Position numbers and translations under genes: made by a program. Positions 60,073-64,000 of a stretch of DNA of 64,000 nt are shown here, one piece after another. Numbering within the stretch: position 1 is the first letter of the stretch; each line of letters opens with the position of its first letter. This stretch comes from an uncultured Oscillospiraceae bacterium (GTDB taxonomy: Bacteria > Bacillota > Clostridia > Oscillospirales > Oscillospiraceae). The notes beneath the pieces are model-generated. The model saw nothing but the letters and a program-made list of their open reading frames with translations. It searched no databases and was not told the DNA's origin. The stretch is from contig CAKTXA010000009.1 of the NCBI GenBank assembly GCA_934631005.1, positions 8,613 to 72,612 on the forward strand, read 5' to 3'.

Positions 60073-61449
60073 ATGGAATACCGCATGGAGCATGATTCAA
60101 TGGGCGAGGTTCGCGTCCCCGCGGACCGCTACTGGGCGGCGCAGACACAGCGCAGCCACGAGAATTTCCCCATCGGCGTCGGCATCGAGGTCATGCCGCG
60201 CGAGATCACACACGCGTTCGGCATCCTGAAAAAGGCCGCAGCCATCGCAAACCACGCTCTGCGCCCCGAAAAGATGACGGAGGAAAAGCTGGCGGCCATT
60301 TCGCAGGCGTGCGACGAGGTCATCTCGGGCAGCCTGAACGATCACTTCCCGCTGGTCGTGTGGCAGACGGGCTCGGGCACGCAGTCGAACATGAACGCCA
60401 ACGAGGTCATCGCCAACCGCGGCAATGAGCTCGCGGGCAAAAAGCTCCTGCACCCGAATGACGACATCAATATGTCCCAGTCGTCGAACGACACCTTCCC
60501 CACGGCGATGCATATCGCCGCCGTTGCGGCCATCGAGGATAAGCTCTTCCCGGCCATCGACAAGCTGGTGGAGACCTTCCGCCGTCTGGAGGAGGAGAAC
60601 CGCGGCATCGTCAAATCCGGCCGCACCCATCTGCAGGACGCTACGCCCATCGAGTTCTCGCAGGAGATCTCCGGCTGGCGCAGCAGTCTGGAAAAGGACC
60701 GCAAAATGCTCGAGATCGCGCTGCCGCCGCTGAAAGAACTGGCGCTGGGCGGCACGGCTGTGGGCACGGGCCTGAACGCGCCGAAGGGCTTTGACGTCAA
60801 GGTCGCCGAGGCGGTATCGGAGCTTACCGGCAAGGATTTCATCACCGCGCCCAACAAGTTCCACGCGCTGACCAGCAAGGACGAGCTCGTCTTTGCCCAC
60901 GGCGCGATCAAGGCGCTGGCGGCGGACATGATGAAGATCGCCAACGACGTGCGCTGGCTGGCCTCCGGCCCGCGTGACGGTCTGGGCGAAATTTTCATCC
61001 CCGAAAATGAGCCGGGCTCGTCCATCATGCCGGGCAAGGTCAACCCCACGCAGTGCGAAGCGGTCACGATGGTGGCCGTGCAGGTCATGGGCAACGACGT
61101 GGCCGTGGGCCTCGCCGCCTCGCAGGGCAATTTTGAGCTGAACGTGTTCATGCCCGTGTGCATCTACAACTTCCTGCAGTCCGCGCGGCTGCTGGCGGAG
61201 TCGATCGTGTCCTTCAACGACCACTGCGCCGTGGGCATCACCGCCAATCGCGAAAAGATGCACCACAATCTCTATAACTCGCTCATGCTCGTGACGGCGC
61301 TCAACCCCTACATCGGCTATGAAAACGCCGCCAAGACCGCCAAAAAGGCGTATAAGGAAAACATCTCGCTGAAGGAAGCGTGCGTGGCGCTCGGCTTTTT
61401 GACGGCGGAAAAATTCGACGAAGTATTCCATCCCGAACAGATGGTGTGA
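60073..61449 (+). CDS. fumC: Class II fumarate hydratase
   Basis: The 458-residue oxygen-stable enzyme interconverts fumarate and malate. It has TQRSHENFPIGVGIEVMPRE, the conserved substrate site GSGTQSNMNANEVIANRGNE, RTHLQDATP and the signature GSSIMPGKVNPTQCEA (near residue 315). Length and order match FumC; aspartase is the alternative, but ENFPIG at the N-terminus fits fumarase. GGAGG lies ten bases upstream. It is 15 bases ahead of hdrB, so it is probably in one transcript with the Hdr genes. Confidence 0.95.
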   Translation: MEYRMEHDSMGEVRVPADRYWAAQTQRSHENFPIGVGIEVMPREITHAFGILKKAAAIANHALRPEKMTEEKLAAISQACDEVISGSLNDHFPLVVWQTGSGTQSNMNANEVIANRGNELAGKKLLHPNDDINMSQSSNDTFPTAMHIAAVAAIEDKLFPAIDKLVETFRRLEEENRGIVKSGRTHLQDATPIEFSQEISGWRSSLEKDRKMLEIALPPLKELALGGTAVGTGLNAPKGFDVKVAEAVSELTGKDFITAPNKFHALTSKDELVFAHGAIKALAADMMKIANDVRWLASGPRDGLGEIFIPENEPGSSIMPGKVNPTQCEAVTMVAVQVMGNDVAVGLAASQGNFELNVFMPVCIYNFLQSARLLAESIVSFNDHCAVGITANREKMHHNLYNSLMLVTALNPYIGYENAAKTAKKAYKENISLKEACVALGFLTAEKFDEVFHPEQMV

Positions 61450-61464
61450 TGTGAGGTTCCAATT

Positions 61465-62256
61465 ATGACATTCAGTTATTTTCCGGGCTGCACGCTGAAA
61501 ACCAAGGGCAAGCAGCTTGACCTGTACGGCAGAAAAGCCGCGCAGGCGCTGGGCTTCGAGCTGCAGGAGCTGCCCGACTGGCAGTGCTGCGGCGCGGTGT
61601 ACCCCATGGCGAAGGACGAGATCGCAACGCGCCTGTCGTCGGTGCGGGCGCTGGCTTCGGCGCGCGACGCGGGGCAGGAGCTGGTGACGCTGTGCTCTGC
61701 CTGCCATCACGTCATCAAACGTGTGAACGGCGACATGCAGCGCGACGAGACCATCGCCTCCCGCGTGCAGAATTACTTACAGCTGGACGTGCCCTATACC
61801 GGCGAGACGACCGTGCTGCATTATCTGGAGGTCCTGCGCGACCGCATCGGCTTTGACGAGCTGGCGAAAAAGGTCACAAATCCGCTCACGGGCCGGAAGA
61901 TCGGCGCCTACTACGGCTGCCTGCTGCTCCGCCCCGGCAAGGAGATGGGCTTTGACGATCCCGAAAATCCCACCATTCTGGAGGATTTCATCCGCGCCAT
62001 CGGCGCAGAGCCCGTCGTGTGGGCGCGGCGCAACGAGTGCTGCGGCGGCTACACCGTGGTCGAGGGGAAGGAATTTGCCCGCAAGCAGGTGGACAAGCTC
62101 ATGGAAAACGCGAAGGCGTGCGGCGCGGCCGAGCTCATCACCGCCTGCCCGCTTTGCATGTACAATCTCACCGCGAACGCGGAGGCGGGGCTTCCGGTGC
62201 ACTATTTTACCGAGCTGCTGGCCGAAGCGCTGGGTGTGAAGGAGGATGCCGAATGA
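61465..62256 (+). CDS. hdrB: Heterodisulfide reductase-type subunit B (CCG-domain protein)
   Basis: The 263-residue cytoplasmic protein has two cysteine-rich CCG domains (C-x31-39-CCG-x35-36-C-x2-C). The first is FPGCTLKT, WQCCGAV and CSACHH; the second is YYGCLLL, NECCGGY and CPLCMY. In HdrB these bind non-cubane [4Fe-4S] clusters that reduce a disulfide or other acceptor. It is followed by HdrC and HdrA, so it is the catalytic part of an Hdr-type electron-transfer complex. The physiological acceptor is not known in this non-methanogen. The stop overlaps the hdrC start by four bases. Confidence 0.94.
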   Translation: MTFSYFPGCTLKTKGKQLDLYGRKAAQALGFELQELPDWQCCGAVYPMAKDEIATRLSSVRALASARDAGQELVTLCSACHHVIKRVNGDMQRDETIASRVQNYLQLDVPYTGETTVLHYLEVLRDRIGFDELAKKVTNPLTGRKIGAYYGCLLLRPGKEMGFDDPENPTILEDFIRAIGAEPVVWARRNECCGGYTVVEGKEFARKQVDKLMENAKACGAAELITACPLCMYNLTANAEAGLPVHYFTELLAEALGVKEDAE

Positions 62257-62639
62257 ACAGAGACTACCTGGTCGAGGATGTCAAGCGCATCGCCGGCGTC
62301 AACCCGAGAAAGTGCATGAAGTGCGGCAAGTGCTCCGGCGCGTGCCCGGCGTATGACGAGATGGACTACCATCCGCATCAGTTCGTGGATATGGTCGAAA
62401 CGGGCCGCATCGAGGAGCTGATGAACTCCCGCGGCATCTACCGCTGCCTGAGCTGCTTTGCGTGCGTGGAGCGCTGCCCGCGCAGCGTGGAGCCCGCCGC
62501 GCTCATCGAGGCCGTGCGCGACGCCGTGGTGCGCCAGCAGGGCGCGGATCACCTGAAGGCAGAGCGGATCGTCGAAATTCTGGACGAGGACATCCCGCAG
62601 CAGGCCATCACCAGCGCATTCCGCAAATATAAAAAGTAA
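62253..62639 (+). CDS. hdrC: Heterodisulfide reductase-type subunit C (4Fe-4S ferredoxin)
   Basis: The 128-residue iron-sulfur protein has two 4Fe-4S motifs, CMKCGKCSGACP and CLSCFACVERCP, and helical ends. It passes electrons between HdrA and HdrB. The ATG at 62253 overlaps the hdrB stop by four bases and is preceded by GGAGGATG. A longer open frame upstream of it is an overlap with hdrB. It starts the HdrC-HdrA arrangement, with hdrA 12 bases on. Confidence 0.95.
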   Translation: MNRDYLVEDVKRIAGVNPRKCMKCGKCSGACPAYDEMDYHPHQFVDMVETGRIEELMNSRGIYRCLSCFACVERCPRSVEPAALIEAVRDAVVRQQGADHLKAERIVEILDEDIPQQAITSAFRKYKK

Positions 62640-62651
62640 GGAGGGAGAGCA

Positions 62652-64000
62652 ATGCAGAGGATCGGTGTGTTTGTCTGCAACTGCGGTACGAATATTGCCG
62701 CAACGGTGGACGTCAAAAAGGTCGCAGAGACCCTCGGGCAGGAGCCCGGCGTTGTTTTCTCGACCGAATATCAGTATATGTGCTCGCAGAGCGGGCAGGA
62801 CATGATCAAAAACGCCATCCACGAGTACAAGCTCACGGGCGTGGTCGTGTGCTCCTGCTCCCCGCGGATGCACGAGCAGACGTTCCGCAAGACGTGCGCG
62901 TCGGCGGGGCTGAACGGCTACATGGTGGAGATCGCCAACATCCGCGAGCAGTGCTCCTGGATCCATAAGGATAAGGACGAGGCCACGGAAAAGGCGGTCA
63001 TCCTCGGCAGGGCTGCCATCGCCAAGGTGCACCTGAACGCACCGCTCACCGCGGGCGAGAGCCCCGTGACGAAGCGCGCGCTCGTCATCGGCGGTGGCAT
63101 CGCCGGCATCCAGACGGCGCTGGACATCGCCGACGCCGGCTTTGCGGTGGACATCGTGGAAAAAAAGCCCACCATCGGCGGAAAAATGACCCAGATCGAC
63201 AAGACGTTCCCCACGCTCGACTGCGCAGCGTGCATCCTCACGCCGAAAATGGTCGAGGCGGCGCAGAACGAGAAGATCAAAATTTACGCCTATTCCGAGG
63301 TCGAGGCCGTGAAGGGCTTTGTGGGCAACTTCCACGTGACCATCCGCAAAAAGGCGCGGTATGTGAACGAGGACGTCTGCACCGGCTGCGGCCTGTGCAC
63401 CGAAAAGTGCCCGCAGAAGAAGGTCCCGAACGATTTTAACCTCGGGCTCGACACGCGCCGCGCCATCTACATCCCGTTTGCGCAGGCCGTGCCGAAGATC
63501 GCCACCATCGACGCAAACTACTGCACCATGCTCAAGACCGGCAAGTGCGGCGTCTGCTCCAAGGTGTGCACCGCGGGCGCCATCGACTACAAGCAGCAGG
63601 ATACGCTCGTGGAGCAGGAGTACGGCGCGATCGTGGTCGCCACCGGCTTTAACCCCATTAAGCTCGACAAGTTCGACGAATTTGCGTATTCGCAGAGCCC
63701 GGACGTGGTGTCCTCGCTCGAATTCGAGCGCCTGATGAACGCGGCCGGTCCCACGGGCGGCACGCTGCTGCGCCCGTCCGACGGGACGCACCCGAAAACG
63801 CTCGTGTTCGTGCAGTGCGTCGGCTCCCGCTGCGACGGCGCGGAGAAGGGCAAGCCCTACTGCTCCAAGATCTGCTGCATGTACACGGCGAAGCACGCCA
63901 TGCTCTGCCGCGAAAAATACCCAGATACGGACGTGTACGTGTTCTACATCGACGTGCGCACCCCCGGCAAGAACTTTGACGAGTTCTACCGCCGCGCGGT
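62652..64000 (+). CDS. hdrA: Heterodisulfide reductase-type subunit A (partial at window end)
   Basis: The frame runs off the window end at 64000, so only about 449 residues are seen. It is the flavin and iron-sulfur subunit that bifurcates electrons. The N-terminal Cys motif is FVCNCGTNIAATVD, the FAD-binding GxGxxG is IGGGIAGIQTALDIADAG, and DCAACILTPK and two ferredoxin-type clusters follow (CTGCGLCTEKCP; CTMLKTGKCGVCSKVC). The start has GGAGGGAGAG in front. It completes fumC-hdrB-hdrC-hdrA. A partner such as MvhD or FrhB-like proteins would be expected beyond the window. Confidence 0.93.
   Translation, partial: MQRIGVFVCNCGTNIAATVDVKKVAETLGQEPGVVFSTEYQYMCSQSGQDMIKNAIHEYKLTGVVVCSCSPRMHEQTFRKTCASAGLNGYMVEIANIREQCSWIHKDKDEATEKAVILGRAAIAKVHLNAPLTAGESPVTKRALVIGGGIAGIQTALDIADAGFAVDIVEKKPTIGGKMTQIDKTFPTLDCAACILTPKMVEAAQNEKIKIYAYSEVEAVKGFVGNFHVTIRKKARYVNEDVCTGCGLCTEKCPQKKVPNDFNLGLDTRRAIYIPFAQAVPKIATIDANYCTMLKTGKCGVCSKVCTAGAIDYKQQDTLVEQEYGAIVVATGFNPIKLDKFDEFAYSQSPDVVSSLEFERLMNAAGPTGGTLLRPSDGTHPKTLVFVQCVGSRCDGAEKGKPYCSKICCMYTAKHAMLCREKYPDTDVYVFYIDVRTPGKNFDEFYRRA

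Noticed and set aside
60073..61449. Aspartase (aspartate ammonia-lyase) instead of fumarase
   Set aside because: The N-terminal ENFPIG segment fits FumC better, and fumC-hdr linkage supports fumarase.

Overview
The window looks like a chromosomal piece of a GC-rich Gram-positive anaerobe, most likely a gut member of the Clostridia (Oscillospiraceae-like). The evidence is Clostridia-type gene content (LplB/YtcP-type permeases, YesL proteins, SLH-domain surface proteins, an HdrBCA cluster), many lipoproteins with a lipobox, GC-rich codon use and families of palindromic intergenic repeats. The genus is inference. No rRNA, tRNA, CRISPR array or prophage was seen.

Layout. 1-1936: end of the ATP synthase operon (atpG end, atpD, atpC). 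2299-7971: five-gene ABC importer with a DUF3798-like lipoprotein, RbsA-like ATPase, two permeases and a small membrane protein. 8031-13058: CopG-like regulator, a stand-alone solute-binding lipoprotein between two copies of a MITE-like repeat, an unknown protein and a CBS-containing manganese pyrophosphatase. 13124-34433: a large carbohydrate/surface region with two glycosidase-like genes and an AraC regulator, two YesL proteins flanking a 2,284-residue beta-helix protein, a DeoR regulator, and an importer without its own ATPase followed by a ceramidase-fold lipoprotein and an SGNH-type lipoprotein. 34512-36525: cysK and an Rrf2 regulator that share an operator-like sequence, with a 12-codon cysteine-containing leader frame before cysK. 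36577-40015: glycosyltransferase and secreted HEXXH metallopeptidase. 40205-47338: three overlapping or closely packed genes encoding cohesin-SLH, dockerin and cohesin-YDG-SLH proteins. 47434-54393: MFS transporter, small conserved protein, proBAC and a GH36 alpha-galactosidase. 54454-57684: PIG-L deacetylase, creatinase-like M24 protein and AraC regulator. 57905-64000: LysR, lactate dehydrogenase, class II fumarase and hdrB-hdrC-hdrA (cut by the window end).

How they fit. The window serves sugar and glycan capture (three import systems, several glycosidases or esterases, surface proteins), amino-acid synthesis (cysteine, proline) and fermentation (lactate, fumarate, Hdr-type electron transfer). 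The most unusual part is the cohesin-dockerin operon. It has an SLH-anchored cohesin protein, a small secreted dockerin protein and a second SLH-anchored cohesin protein of 1,796 residues, next to a divergent secreted peptidase whose promoter shares a sequence element. No cellulase-type enzyme is present, so this would be a non-cellulosomal use of cohesin-dockerin pairing on the cell wall.
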